Shown: in pieces, positions 6,563 through 11,802 of the stretch
Position numbering within the stretch: the stretch's first letter is position 1
How the letters are laid out: each line of letters starts with the position of its first letter
NCBI GenBank assembly: GCA_943359405.1
Contig: CALRHO010000015.1
Location: 1-14,482, forward strand
Source of the DNA: Candidatus Nomurabacteria bacterium
GTDB taxonomy: Bacteria; Patescibacteriota; Minisyncoccia; Phycocordibacterales; UBA918
Direction: 5' to 3'
DNA length: 14,482 nt
Made by a program: the position numbers and the translations under genes
The notes under the pieces: model-generated
Told to the model about the DNA's origin: nothing
The model's database searches: none
Seen by the model: only the letters and a program-made list of their open reading frames with translations

Positions 6563-7450
6563 TTAGGAAGTGACTGCGCGAGCACTATCAAGAAAGATTT
6601 GGATATCACCACTAAGAACGCGATCCACATCGCGTACCTCAATATCGGTACGGTGGTCTTTGACCAACTGGTACGGATGTAGGACATACGACCGAATTTG
6701 GCTACCCCACTCGATCTTCATAGTTTTCTCTACCGACAGCCCTTGCAGTTCGCGGGCGCGTTGCGCCTCAGTAAAGGCAAACACTTTACCGGAAAGAAGG
6801 GCGAGGCCTCGCTCGCGGTTTTGCTGCTGACTACGCTCGGAGGAGACATGCACCGAAATATTGGTAGGCTTGTGAACAATGCGCACCGCTGTCTCGCGCT
6901 TGTTTACATTCTGACCACCCGCACCGCCCGAGCGCGCAAACGAAATGTCGAGTTCATCTTCTGGCAGTACTACTGCATTGCCCTCCTCAAAGTACGGAGA
7001 CACTTCCACTAATACAAACGAGGTCTGACGCTTGTCGTTGGCGTTAAAGGGCGAGATACGCACGAGCCGATGCACGCCCGACTCAGTGCGCAGCTCTCCA
7101 TACGCACCCTTACCACGTACCTGAAGGGTAATGTTGCGATACCCATGGTGGTCGTTCTCGTTGCTATCGAGCACCAGTACACTCCAGCCACGACCCTCGG
7201 CATACCGGTGATACATCTCTACGAGCATCCGGGCAAAGTCTTCGGCATCGTCACCACCCGCACCGGCCACAATGGTAAACACGGCATCACTGCGATCATA
7301 CTTGCCCTTCCCCGCCGCAGCGTCTTTGAGTTCCTCTCGCTCTTTGAGCATAGCCTGGGCAGCCTTCGGGTCATTCCAAAAGGTTGGTTCGAGCATGGCC
7401 GCATCAATTTCAGCAATTCGTGCTGCTGGATCCTGAGGATAAGTAGTCAT
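6563..7450 (-). CDS. prfB: Peptide chain release factor 2 (shortened domain 1)
   Basis: 295 residues from ATG 7450. Recognises UGA and UAA and triggers peptidyl-tRNA hydrolysis on the ribosome. The RF2 codon-reading tripeptide SPF (133-135, in GVHRLVRISPFNAND) and the catalytic GGQ (178-180, in SGGAGGQNVNKRETAVRI) are 45 residues apart, as in E. coli RF2. The part before SPF is about 70 residues shorter than usual: it goes from the FWNDPKAAQAMLKEREELK helix straight to YDRSDAVFTIVAGAGGDDAEDFARML, removing most of helical domain 1. No in-frame UGA frameshift site is visible, and the frame upstream of 7450 overlaps a terminator, so the ATG is preferred. TATACT lies 11 nt upstream (7462-7467). 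Presence of RF2 argues against a recoded UGA. Confidence 0.94.
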   Translation of the reverse strand: MTTYPQDPAARIAEIDAAMLEPTFWNDPKAAQAMLKEREELKDAAAGKGKYDRSDAVFTIVAGAGGDDAEDFARMLVEMYHRYAEGRGWSVLVLDSNENDHHGYRNITLQVRGKGAYGELRTESGVHRLVRISPFNANDKRQTSFVLVEVSPYFEEGNAVVLPEDELDISFARSGGAGGQNVNKRETAVRIVHKPTNISVHVSSERSQQQNRERGLALLSGKVFAFTEAQRARELQGLSVEKTMKIEWGSQIRSYVLHPYQLVKDHRTDIEVRDVDRVLSGDIQIFLDSARAVTS

Positions 7451-7461
7451 ACGTAGGGTCG

Positions 7462-7467
7462 AGTATA
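7462..7467 (-). promoter_or_regulatory. -10-like hexamer TATACT before prfB
   Basis: GGTATACTCGACCC on the minus strand, 11 nt before the prfB ATG; nearly the same string and geometry as before ftsE. No Shine-Dalgarno in between. Confidence 0.5.
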
Positions 7468-7521
7468 CCAAAAACAAGGCGTGGGTACGAAAGCAACCGC
7501 TCTGGTTTCCTGCTGTCCAAA

Positions 7522-7558
7522 AAAAACAAATCACCCATTTAAAGGGTGATTTGTTTTT
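7522..7558. terminator. Bidirectional intrinsic terminator
   Basis: 15-bp perfect stem (7522-7536 with 7544-7558), 7-nt loop, A-tract on one side and T-tract on the other. It starts 2 nt beyond the 3' end of tRNA-Thr(GGU) on the minus strand and separates that tRNA from prfB. Confidence 0.9.
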
Positions 7559-7560
7559 TG

Positions 7561-7825
7561 AGCCGATGTCCGGGATTGAACCGGAGACCTCGTCCTTCGC
7601 TTCTACCCTCGTTTACATTCATGCGTATCGAGGGGCTAGACTGTATCTTATTCCATAGAGGAATTCCCTTGTCAGTCGTTCGGGCCTTCGGCAGAAGGCC
7701 ACGGTCTTGGCCTGCATGAGGCTATTAACCGTTATTCGGGATACAACGCTCGCATTACTACGGGCGTGGGCAGGGGCTTTTTGCGACCCACCATGGACGC
7801 GCTCTACCAACTGAGCTACATCGGC
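7561..7825 (-). tRNA. tRNA-Thr (GGU), interrupted by a group I intron
   Basis: Exon 1 is 7825-7790 (36 nt: acceptor GCCGATG, D-arm GCTC/GAGC, anticodon stem CGTCC, loop ATGGT). Exon 2 is 7597-7561 (37 nt: AA, GGACG, variable region, T-arm with TTCAATC loop, CATCGGC, discriminator T73). Joined, they give a normal 73-nt cloverleaf with loop ATGGTAA, anticodon GGU, closely resembling bacterial tRNA-Thr(GGU). CCA is not encoded (CAAA follows). The break falls right after anticodon position 36. Any other junction compatible with an exon-terminal U gives a wrong loop size or an odd anticodon. Function depends on splicing. Confidence 0.88.
7598..7789 (-). ncRNA. Group I self-splicing intron in tRNA-Thr
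   Basis: 192 nt, with exon 1 ending in U and the intron ending in G, as group I introns require. Core elements are visible: the S-like string AAGATACAGTC and its R partner CGACTGACA form P7 (7673-7677 with 7639-7643); P8 is ATTCC/GGAAT (7650-7654 with 7660-7664); P9 is CCCTCG/CGAGGG (7606-7611 with 7629-7634); a 7-bp GGCCTTC/GAAGGCC hairpin at 7683-7700 is peripheral. P4 (TGCGAG with CTC..GCA) is less certain. P1 probably pairs exon GGU with GCC inside CCCACGCC, giving the usual U-G wobble. No homing endonuclease is encoded. Confidence 0.85.
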
Positions 7826-8084
7826 AAACGATAAACAGTGGAAAAATGAATTTTTACACTTGTTTTGAGTGCAGACGATGAAAGATTTCTCTTACATCGG
7901 CATTATTGAGCAACCTTCTCGCAATTTCTCAATTGCGGCCATGATAGTAGCATGAAGTTTTGTATTTGAAAAATAGATTGTAGTGCTCGGGGTGCTTGAC
8001 TGTTTTTCGTACCGGCGCCCCACTGGCAAAAAGCCTTCATAAACTCGCCGAATGGGTTAGTTGTGGTATCATCGTACGACAAAA
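7826..8084. other. Spacer between divergent tRNA-Thr genes
   Basis: 259 nt with no convincing gene. It must hold the promoters of both tRNA genes. The one that can be read is an extended -10 (TGGTATCAT, 8064-8072) for tRNA-Thr(CGU). AT-rich sequence at 7835-7865 could serve tRNA-Thr(GGU), but no hexamer pair stands out. Confidence 0.6.
8064..8072 (+). promoter_or_regulatory. Extended -10 promoter of tRNA-Thr (CGU)
   Basis: TGG-TATCAT, with the tRNA 5' end 12 nt further on, the same distance as for tRNA-Asp. No good -35 at the expected place, which fits an extended -10 type. Confidence 0.6.
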
Positions 8085-8157
8085 GCCGACCTAGCTCAGC
8101 TGGTAGAGCAACGGTATCGTAAACCGTAGGTCCGGGGTTCGAATCCCCGGGTCGGCT
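8085..8157 (+). tRNA. tRNA-Thr (CGU)
   Basis: 73 nt; acceptor GCCGACC/GGTCGGC, D-arm GCTC/GAGC, anticodon stem ACGGT/ACCGT with loop ATCGTAA (anticodon CGU), T-arm CGGGG/CCCCG, discriminator U. CCA not encoded. Uninterrupted, in contrast with the GGU isoacceptor 260 nt away. Confidence 0.95.
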
Positions 8158-8162
8158 CAGAG

Positions 8163-8546
8163 TCAAAGCCACTTCCCGCGCCGCTCTTCCTCAGCTACCA
8201 CCTCGGCTTCATCCATTCCAAAGTGGTGCGCCACCTCATGCCAAACCGTATTGGTAACACACTGTGCTATTTCGGCTGGGTCGCTATAGGTAGCCAGAAT
8301 CGGTAGTTTGAAAATGGTGATTTTATCTGGCAGTAGTAATTCCTCAACAAATCCCCGTTCGGTCAGTGGCACCCCCTCATATAGACCAAAAAGTACCTCA
8401 TCAGGTGAAAGCCCTTGCGCCTCTCGCTGTGCGGGCGTCAACTCATCTGCAACCACTACCGCCACGTTTTGCATCCGCGCAAGTATCACCGGCCCCAGAG
8501 CAGCCACCCCGGCATCGACAATTGTTAGGAATTCATCATCAGACAT
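8163..8546 (-). CDS. Minimal zincin metallopeptidase-like protein (DUF1025/Zincin_1 type)
   Basis: 127 residues. The zinc-binding motif HEVAHHFGMDE (His103, Glu104, His107, with His108 and Asp112) near the C terminus and the preceding I(T)IFKLPIL...EIAQCVTNTVWHE arrangement fit the small single-domain 'possibly zinc metallo-peptidase' family (PF06262). Those proteins are about 110-130 residues and lack a signal peptide, so it is probably cytosolic. Substrates of this family are not known. The start overlaps the stop of the upstream membrane-protein gene by 8 nt, implying translational coupling. The gene ends 5 nt from tRNA-Thr(CGU), which runs towards it, so the two transcription units are convergent. 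Confidence 0.85.
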   Translation of the reverse strand: MSDDEFLTIVDAGVAALGPVILARMQNVAVVVADELTPAQREAQGLSPDEVLFGLYEGVPLTERGFVEELLLPDKITIFKLPILATYSDPAEIAQCVTNTVWHEVAHHFGMDEAEVVAEEERRGKWL

Positions 8547-8835
8547 ACCAACGCAAACGTAGATACCAGACTACCGACACCACTAACCCGAGTACAAGAG
8601 CTAACTTTCCATGTAAGAGCCATGACGCAGTATGGAGAAAGCCTCCCGTATATATTTCAATCACGTCGGTAACTCCGAGCAGCAAGGTAGTCGCCACTGA
8701 AAACATTACAAAGGTAGCGGGCACCAAGCTGGTAGACCTAGAAAAGACGTACGCCGCGGCCCCGAGAACAAACCAAAACAACGCCTCATAGGTGTTGAAC
8801 TCAACCCAAATGTTTGCGGTCTCCCCAAATGACAT
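8539..8835 (-). CDS. Small membrane protein, unknown function
   Basis: 98 residues with three likely membrane segments: ~17-35 (YEALFWFVLGAAAYVF), ~38-60 (VPATFVMFSVATTLLLGVTDVI) and ~74-93 (LHGKLALVLGLVVSVVWYL). It is flanked by an acidic DVIEIYTGGFLHTASW loop. I do not recognise the family. It overlaps the upstream membrane protein by 35 nt and the downstream zincin gene by 8 nt, so the three are most likely one operon and possibly one functional unit. The overlap with both neighbours and the hydrophobic pattern argue that the frame is real. Confidence 0.7.
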   Translation of the reverse strand: MSFGETANIWVEFNTYEALFWFVLGAAAYVFSRSTSLVPATFVMFSVATTLLLGVTDVIEIYTGGFLHTASWLLHGKLALVLGLVVSVVWYLRLRWYV

Positions 8836-9442
8836 AGAGCACTACAGCAATGACCGCCCCCGCCCAGTTAAAACATAAATCAAGCATGGCGTTCTCGTAA
8901 CCACCAACACCATGGTGTTCCAAATTAACCGCAATTAGGAATTCCATAATCTCATTGAGTCCAGATACCCCCAGTGAGATAAGTGCTGCTGCGAGTGCTA
9001 CCAGAAAGGTGTAACCAACTACTCGCAAAGGGACGCGTAGTACGTGATAACTCATCAGTGCTACGAGCGCATAGAGACAAAAATGTACAACTTGATCGTA
9101 CTTGAGTATATAAAATTCACCACCGGCATCGAAGACTGGATAAATTCGATAGGCGAAGAGCACGCCATCACTGGTCGGCACGGCTCCTCCCGCAACGTGC
9201 ATGAGTCCCCAAACAGACAGGAGCCACAACATCCACACCGGAAACTCCGTATACCGCAAGGTAGCAAACACACCGGCAAAGATTGCTACAATAACCGCAA
9301 CATAAATAACAAATTCCAGATTAAAGTCGCGCGCAAAGTAGAGACCACCGAGGGCCAGATACGCACCCGAAAAGGCAATGACGTACCAGTGTTGCTTGGA
9401 AAGCATACCCAAGTATTGTAACAGATGTCTTCTTGCAGCCAT
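8801..9442 (-). CDS. Polytopic membrane protein, possibly DUF2238/YjdF-like
   Basis: 213 residues, about six membrane segments (~18-36, 42-62, 66-86, 112-131, 138-160 and 184-207). Charged motifs lie between them: KYDQVVHFCLYAL, SGLNEIMEFLIA and HHGVGGYENAMLDLCFNWAGA. The D-x-x-x-H, NE-x-x-E and D-x-x-x-N pattern resembles the DUF2238 (YjdF) membrane-protein family, in which a similar YDKLxHF...E..E...GYxNxxxDxxxN order occurs; this is a match from memory and is moderate. Function of that family is not established. ATG 9442 is preferred; ATG 9406 is an alternative. GATACT at 9448-9453 lies 5 nt upstream and no Shine-Dalgarno is present, so the message may be leaderless. First gene of a three-gene overlapping cluster. 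Confidence 0.75.
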   Translation of the reverse strand: MAARRHLLQYLGMLSKQHWYVIAFSGAYLALGGLYFARDFNLEFVIYVAVIVAIFAGVFATLRYTEFPVWMLWLLSVWGLMHVAGGAVPTSDGVLFAYRIYPVFDAGGEFYILKYDQVVHFCLYALVALMSYHVLRVPLRVVGYTFLVALAAALISLGVSGLNEIMEFLIAVNLEHHGVGGYENAMLDLCFNWAGAVIAVVLYVIWGDRKHLG

Positions 9443-9454
9443 GAGCGAGTATCA

Positions 9455-9483
9455 TTGAAGAAGCGCGATACCTGTAGTATAGT
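9455..9483 (+). promoter_or_regulatory. Promoter of tRNA-Met
   Basis: TTGAAG (9455-9460), 17-nt spacer, TATAGT (9478-9483), then 13 nt to the tRNA. It lies next to the divergent start of the membrane-protein gene at 9442. Confidence 0.8.
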
Positions 9484-9496
9484 GTCGCCTGTATTT

Positions 9497-9573
9497 GTCG
9501 ACGTAGCTCAGCTGGTTAGAGCGTGGGACTCATAAGCCCAAGGTCGGTGGTTCGATCCCACCCGTCGACACCA
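9497..9573 (+). tRNA. tRNA-Met (CAU), elongator type, CCA encoded
   Basis: Acceptor GTCGACG/CGTCGAC is fully paired; D-stem GCTC/GAGC has C11-G24 as in elongators; anticodon loop CTCATAA. Discriminator A is followed by encoded CCA (9571-9573), unlike the other tRNAs here. The last anticodon-stem pair is A31-G39, a mismatch. A lysidine-modified tRNA-Ile (CAU) cannot be excluded from sequence alone. Confidence 0.9.
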
Positions 9574-9593
9574 CGAGGAGGTTCCTGGTGCTA

Positions 9594-9622
9594 TTGAACT
9601 TTAGACCCAGAACCGCTATACT
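9594..9622 (+). promoter_or_regulatory. Promoter of tRNA-Asp
   Basis: TTGAAC (9594-9599), 17-nt spacer, TATACT (9617-9622), then 12 nt to the tRNA. Nearly the same design as the tRNA-Met promoter. Confidence 0.85.
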
Positions 9623-9634
9623 CGTGCAACGTTT

Positions 9635-9708
9635 GCGGGCGTAGCTCAGCTGGTTAGAGCGCTTCCCTGTCACGGAAGAGGCCGAGGGTTCGAGTCCCTT
9701 CGCTCGCG
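9635..9708 (+). tRNA. tRNA-Asp (GUC)
   Basis: 74 nt; acceptor GCGGGCG/CGCTCGC with one G-T pair, D-stem GCTC/GAGC, anticodon stem CTTCC/GGAAG with loop CTGTCAC (anticodon GUC), T-loop TTCGAGT, discriminator G73 as in tRNA-Asp. CCA is not encoded (CAAC follows). Its last 18 bases begin the repeat module described next. Confidence 0.95.
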
Positions 9709-9953
9709 CAACGAAAAAGGCCGGCTTTTGCCGGTCTTTGTCGTGCGAGCGAAAGAAACAGTGTGGGACACTGTTTCGGGGGACTCGAAAACCGCAGCGA
9801 TGCCGAAGGCGAGCGAGGTGGGGTCGCGGAAAATTTCTGAAAGAAATTTATCAGTGACCGAGTCCCTTCGCTCGCGCAACGAAAAAGGCCGGCTTTTGCC
9901 GGTCTTTGTCGTGCGAGCGAAAGAAACAGTGTGGGACACTGTTTCGGGGGACT
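9691..9953 (+). repeat. tRNA-Asp 3'-end palindromic module, tandemly repeated
   Basis: A 95-bp sequence at 9691-9785 recurs without change at 9859-9953 (period 168). Each copy consists of the tRNA 3' end (CGAGTCCCTTCGCTCGCGC), a terminator-like hairpin, an inverted copy of the acceptor part (TCGTGCGAGCGAA), a hairpin GAAACAGTG-tggga-CACTGTTTC, and the inverted T-arm part GGGACT (GGGACTCG in the first copy only). The 73-nt spacer 9786-9858 holds a CCGC...GCGG stem and AAATTTC-tgaaa-GAAATTT. The order matches the module at tRNA-Gln although most bases differ. The second copy ends within the inverted T-arm, before GACC. Confidence 0.88.
9714..9740 (+). terminator. Hairpin downstream of tRNA-Asp
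   Basis: GGCCGGC-tttt-GCCGGTC stem with A-tract before and TTTG after, starting about 10 nt past the tRNA end. An identical copy occurs 168 bp later in the repeated module. Confidence 0.65.
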
Positions 9954-9975
9954 TAGACCATCATACAAACCATAC

Positions 9976-10650
9976 CTACCCAGCCAAGAGTCGCTCTGCC
10001 TTCTCAATATCTTCCGGGTACCCAATAGGAATCCACAGCGTTTGCTCTACAACCGCAATCGGATACTGCTTGGCATATTCCTTGATGATGTTGGTGTGAT
10101 AGTACTCACCATTGGTTTCTATCTCAGGTTTATAATCAAAAATTTTTTGATCGAGTACAAAAACGCCGGTCGAGGCCAAGTTAGATGGTGCATGAACTGG
10201 CTTTTCGACAAACTCACCGAGCGTACCGTCCGGGTTACGTAACACGATACCAAATCGCTCCGGTGTCTCGGTGGTCAGCGTGAGCATAGAACGTGTGTAT
10301 GAGCAGGCCCGAGTGATATCTGCCTTGCCATGAATATCGTCAGCAAACATATACAAAAACCTCCCCTTGATTAGGTCTTTACACAACCACAGCGCATGGC
10401 CGGTGCCTTTCTGCTCTACCTGCTCGACATACGTCACGGTGCGACCAAAGTAGGTGTCACCACAGTGCGCACGGATTTGTTCACCCAAGTATCCGATAAC
10501 CAAAATAATTTCCTCGACCGCACTCGGAAGAGCTTCGGCCACATGGTCAAGTAAGGCTTTCCCTGCAACTTTTACCAGTGGTTTAGGGGTATGTTCAGTC
10601 AGTGGCCGTAGTCTGGTTCCTTTTCCAGCAGCTAGAATGACGCATTGCAT
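9976..10650 (-). CDS. Sugar-nucleotide-type nucleotidyltransferase (NTP_transferase family)
   Basis: 224 residues from ATG 10650. It transfers a nucleotide to a sugar phosphate, as in glucose-1-phosphate or mannose-1-phosphate nucleotidyltransferases. Visible motifs are the nucleotide-binding loop AAGKGTRLRPLT (7-18), PKPLVKVAGKALLDH (22-36), KGTGHAL (81-87) and the metal-site FADDIHG (102-108), plus GEFVEKP and GEYYHTNIIKEY further on. The single Rossmann-like domain lacks a C-terminal left-handed beta-helix, so it is not a full GlmU. The exact sugar and nucleotide cannot be told. The ATG at 10650 is chosen because the family begins MxxVILAAGxGTR directly; an upstream in-frame start at 10710 would add 20 unrelated residues. 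TAAACT lies 7 nt upstream and there is no Shine-Dalgarno. It stands alone, convergent with tRNA-Asp. Confidence 0.88.
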   Translation of the reverse strand: MQCVILAAGKGTRLRPLTEHTPKPLVKVAGKALLDHVAEALPSAVEEIILVIGYLGEQIRAHCGDTYFGRTVTYVEQVEQKGTGHALWLCKDLIKGRFLYMFADDIHGKADITRACSYTRSMLTLTTETPERFGIVLRNPDGTLGEFVEKPVHAPSNLASTGVFVLDQKIFDYKPEIETNGEYYHTNIIKEYAKQYPIAVVEQTLWIPIGYPEDIEKAERLLAG

Positions 10651-10790
10651 ATGGTTGAGTTTATCAAATACGGAGTGCAAGTCCGATAATTTATCCCATG
10701 CCACTTTCACTCTGCTAGCACCAAAACATCAGCCGGAGGGCTTTGATAATGAACGACTGTGCTGCTTTGCATGCTGCCCTACACCACTTG

Positions 10791-10820
10791 AAAAAACACC
10801 TGCGTACGCAGGTGTTTTTT
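10791..10820. terminator. Palindromic bidirectional terminator
   Basis: Thirty bases of perfect palindrome: six A, CACCTGCG, then its exact complement ending in six T. No gene directly upstream on either strand explains it, so it may close an unrecognised short transcript or insulate the following cassette. Confidence 0.85.
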
Positions 10821-10885
10821 CTCATGTTGCACTGGTAGGACGGAATTGGCACCAGGTTAATACTTGGATACACCAGTTGGTATAA

Positions 10886-10911
10886 GCAGTCTGGGACCAT
10901 GTTGGAACTTT
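10886..10911 (+). repeat. 26-bp direct repeat, left copy
   Basis: GCAGTCTGGGACCATG followed by TTGGAACTTT; matches 11428-11453 at 24 of 26 positions. Together the copies bracket the orphan gene at 10972-11367. Confidence 0.75.
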
Positions 10912-10971
10912 GTGCTTGACGAAACTAAAGTTGTGATGCACTATATTCAAAGCAACTCTGGGAGAAATGCT

Positions 10972-11367
10972 ATGTATGGTTATAGTGAGAATCCAGCTGC
11001 TCCGAAGGCACTGAGTCAGTTCAGGCTCAAGACCATCCCAGCAGGCGAACACCGGGAAGTTCTACATGGTGAGTTCGGCGTCCCGTCTCGTCTCGTCACG
11101 GAGCTTTATGCCACGCACGATAAATGCCGGCGACAACTCGCGCGAGTCGAGCTTAAGATCTATTACTCACTCATCCCGCGCACCAAACGCAGGATGCGGG
11201 AAATCTTTGGTCAGCGCCAGAGTGTTACGGACGAGCTTATGAGCTGGCAGAACTTTGTTCGCCATATGGATAAGCTCGAGAAACTACTCAAGGTCAAGTC
11301 GCCTCGCGCTGAAAAGCTCAGGCAGCATATCGAGAAATGGAAAGAGGATACGAAAGACCTCAAATAG
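10972..11367 (+). CDS. Orphan basic helical protein, unknown function
   Basis: 131 residues from the ATG at 10972, the only start with a good ribosome-binding site (GGGAG at 10960-10964, 7 nt upstream); in-frame starts at 10864 and 10936 lack one. I do not recognise it. It is rich in Lys, Arg and Glu, predicted mostly helical after residue 35 (LVTELYATHDKCRRQLARVEL, then MDKLEKLLKVKSPRAEKLRQHIEKWKED), without signal peptide or membrane segment, with one Cys. A nucleic-acid-binding role is possible but unsupported. Codon use is visibly richer in CTC, CGC and GAG than nearby core genes, and it has a Shine-Dalgarno where most neighbours do not. With flanking direct repeats and its own terminator this suggests a transferred cassette. 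Confidence 0.65.
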   Translation: MYGYSENPAAPKALSQFRLKTIPAGEHREVLHGEFGVPSRLVTELYATHDKCRRQLARVELKIYYSLIPRTKRRMREIFGQRQSVTDELMSWQNFVRHMDKLEKLLKVKSPRAEKLRQHIEKWKEDTKDLK

Positions 11368-11392
11368 CACCTGGTGGTGCGTCTTGAAATCG

Positions 11393-11414
11393 GGGCTCAC
11401 CTTCGGGTGAGCCC
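11393..11414 (+). terminator. Terminator of the 10972 gene
   Basis: GGGCTCACC-ttcg-GGTGAGCCC, 9-bp stem with a UUCG-type loop, followed by TTCTCT; 26 nt after the stop codon. Confidence 0.75.
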
Positions 11415-11427
11415 TTCTCTATTGCTG

Positions 11428-11453
11428 GCAGTCTGGGACGATGTTGGAACCTT
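11428..11453 (+). repeat. 26-bp direct repeat, right copy
   Basis: Matches 10886-10911 with two changes. It is preceded by TTGCTG, and on the minus strand reads like a tRNA tail ending CTGCCAGCA, as does 11803-11825. Confidence 0.75.
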
Positions 11454-11458
11454 TATGA

Positions 11459-11487
11459 AAAGGCCGCCTCATTTCGAAGCGGCCTTT
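11459..11487 (-). terminator. Terminator of the CxCG small protein gene
   Basis: AAAGGCCGC / GCGGCCTTT, 9-bp stem, 11-nt loop, followed by TTTTC on the minus strand; 17 nt after the stop at 11505. Confidence 0.85.
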
Positions 11488-11504
11488 CAGCAGGTATTGA
11501 AGCC

Positions 11505-11711
11505 TTAAAGATCCTTGAGGCCGACCCTGACCTCTCCACCACAGGCACACGTGACCTTCTTCATCAGCCCGATGCCGGTTGGTGTGAAGCGATAGGACAG
11601 ACGTCCTCCAGCCGCTCCTTGGCTTGAGCGTTCCTTGAACTGGCAGGTCTTGTCGTGCTCGTTGAGCCAGGTCTCTATCTCGACTTCGTCCTGCGTAGTT
11701 ATATCGAACAC
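11505..11711 (-). CDS. Small CxCG zinc-ribbon-like conserved protein, start disrupted
   Basis: 68 residues (from GTG 11711). The C-terminal half, GGRLSYRFTPTGIGLMKKVTCACGGEV, and the HDKTCQF part resemble a family of small proteins with the order HxxTC...GGxxxYxFTPTGxGxxxxVxCxCG, probably a mini zinc site (Cys23, Cys55, Cys57); function unknown. The start is odd: the Shine-Dalgarno GAGGAGG (11723-11729) has ideal 5-nt spacing to an in-frame ATG (11717-11715), but the next codon is TAA (11714-11712), directly before the GTG. The GTG is 11 nt from the Shine-Dalgarno, so translation may be weak or by re-initiation. GC-rich codon use resembles the 10972 gene, not the core genes. A strong terminator follows. 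Confidence 0.65.
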   Translation of the reverse strand: MFDITTQDEVEIETWLNEHDKTCQFKERSSQGAAGGRLSYRFTPTGIGLMKKVTCACGGEVRVGLKDL

Positions 11712-11802
11712 TTACATGCTTGCCTCCTCGGGTTTCTGAATCTGAGGCCATCTAATCATTATCGATACCTTTAGTCCAATTAGGCCTGAATATTATTGCT
11801 GG

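Larger units (their letters stand above)
10651..10971. other. Intergenic region with terminator, repeat and tRNA-tail-like sequence
   Basis: About 320 nt without a convincing gene. It contains a perfect palindromic terminator (10791-10820), sequence at 10830-10850 that on the minus strand resembles a tRNA 3' end (TTCCGTCCTACCA) without the rest of a cloverleaf, the first 26-bp direct repeat, and a weak TTGACG element (10916-10921) in front of the 10972 gene. 10666-10790 shows nothing recognisable. Confidence 0.5.

Noticed and set aside
7451..7534. Longer prfB start or programmed frameshift at the 5' end
   Set aside because: The extra codons overlap the terminator and promoter sequence, and no in-frame UGA with a slippery CTT is present.
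7619..7810. 63-codon frame inside the tRNA-Thr intron as a homing endonuclease
   Set aside because: No LAGLIDADG, GIY-YIG or HNH motif, and it runs across the intron core pairings and into exon 1.
7561..7825. Reading the split tRNA as tRNA-Arg with anticodon GCG
   Set aside because: That needs splicing after U33 with the intron ending in AA rather than G; the junction after U36 gives a normal tRNA-Thr(GGU) and meets group I end rules.
7903..8172. 89-codon frame on the minus strand
   Set aside because: Its N-terminal half is the antisense of tRNA-Thr(CGU); no conserved features.
9691..9953. CRISPR-like repeat-spacer pattern
   Set aside because: Only two copies of a 95-bp unit that contains a tRNA tail and terminator, with a single spacer and no cas genes.
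9654..10025. Open frames across the tRNA-Asp repeat region, with duplicated peptide segments
   Set aside because: They translate the tRNA and its non-coding repeats; the repeated peptide simply reflects the 95-bp DNA repeat.
11419..11751. 110-codon frame on the minus strand overlapping the CxCG gene
   Set aside because: It is in another frame, runs through the terminator hairpin and repeat, and lacks the conserved motifs seen in the 11505-11711 frame.
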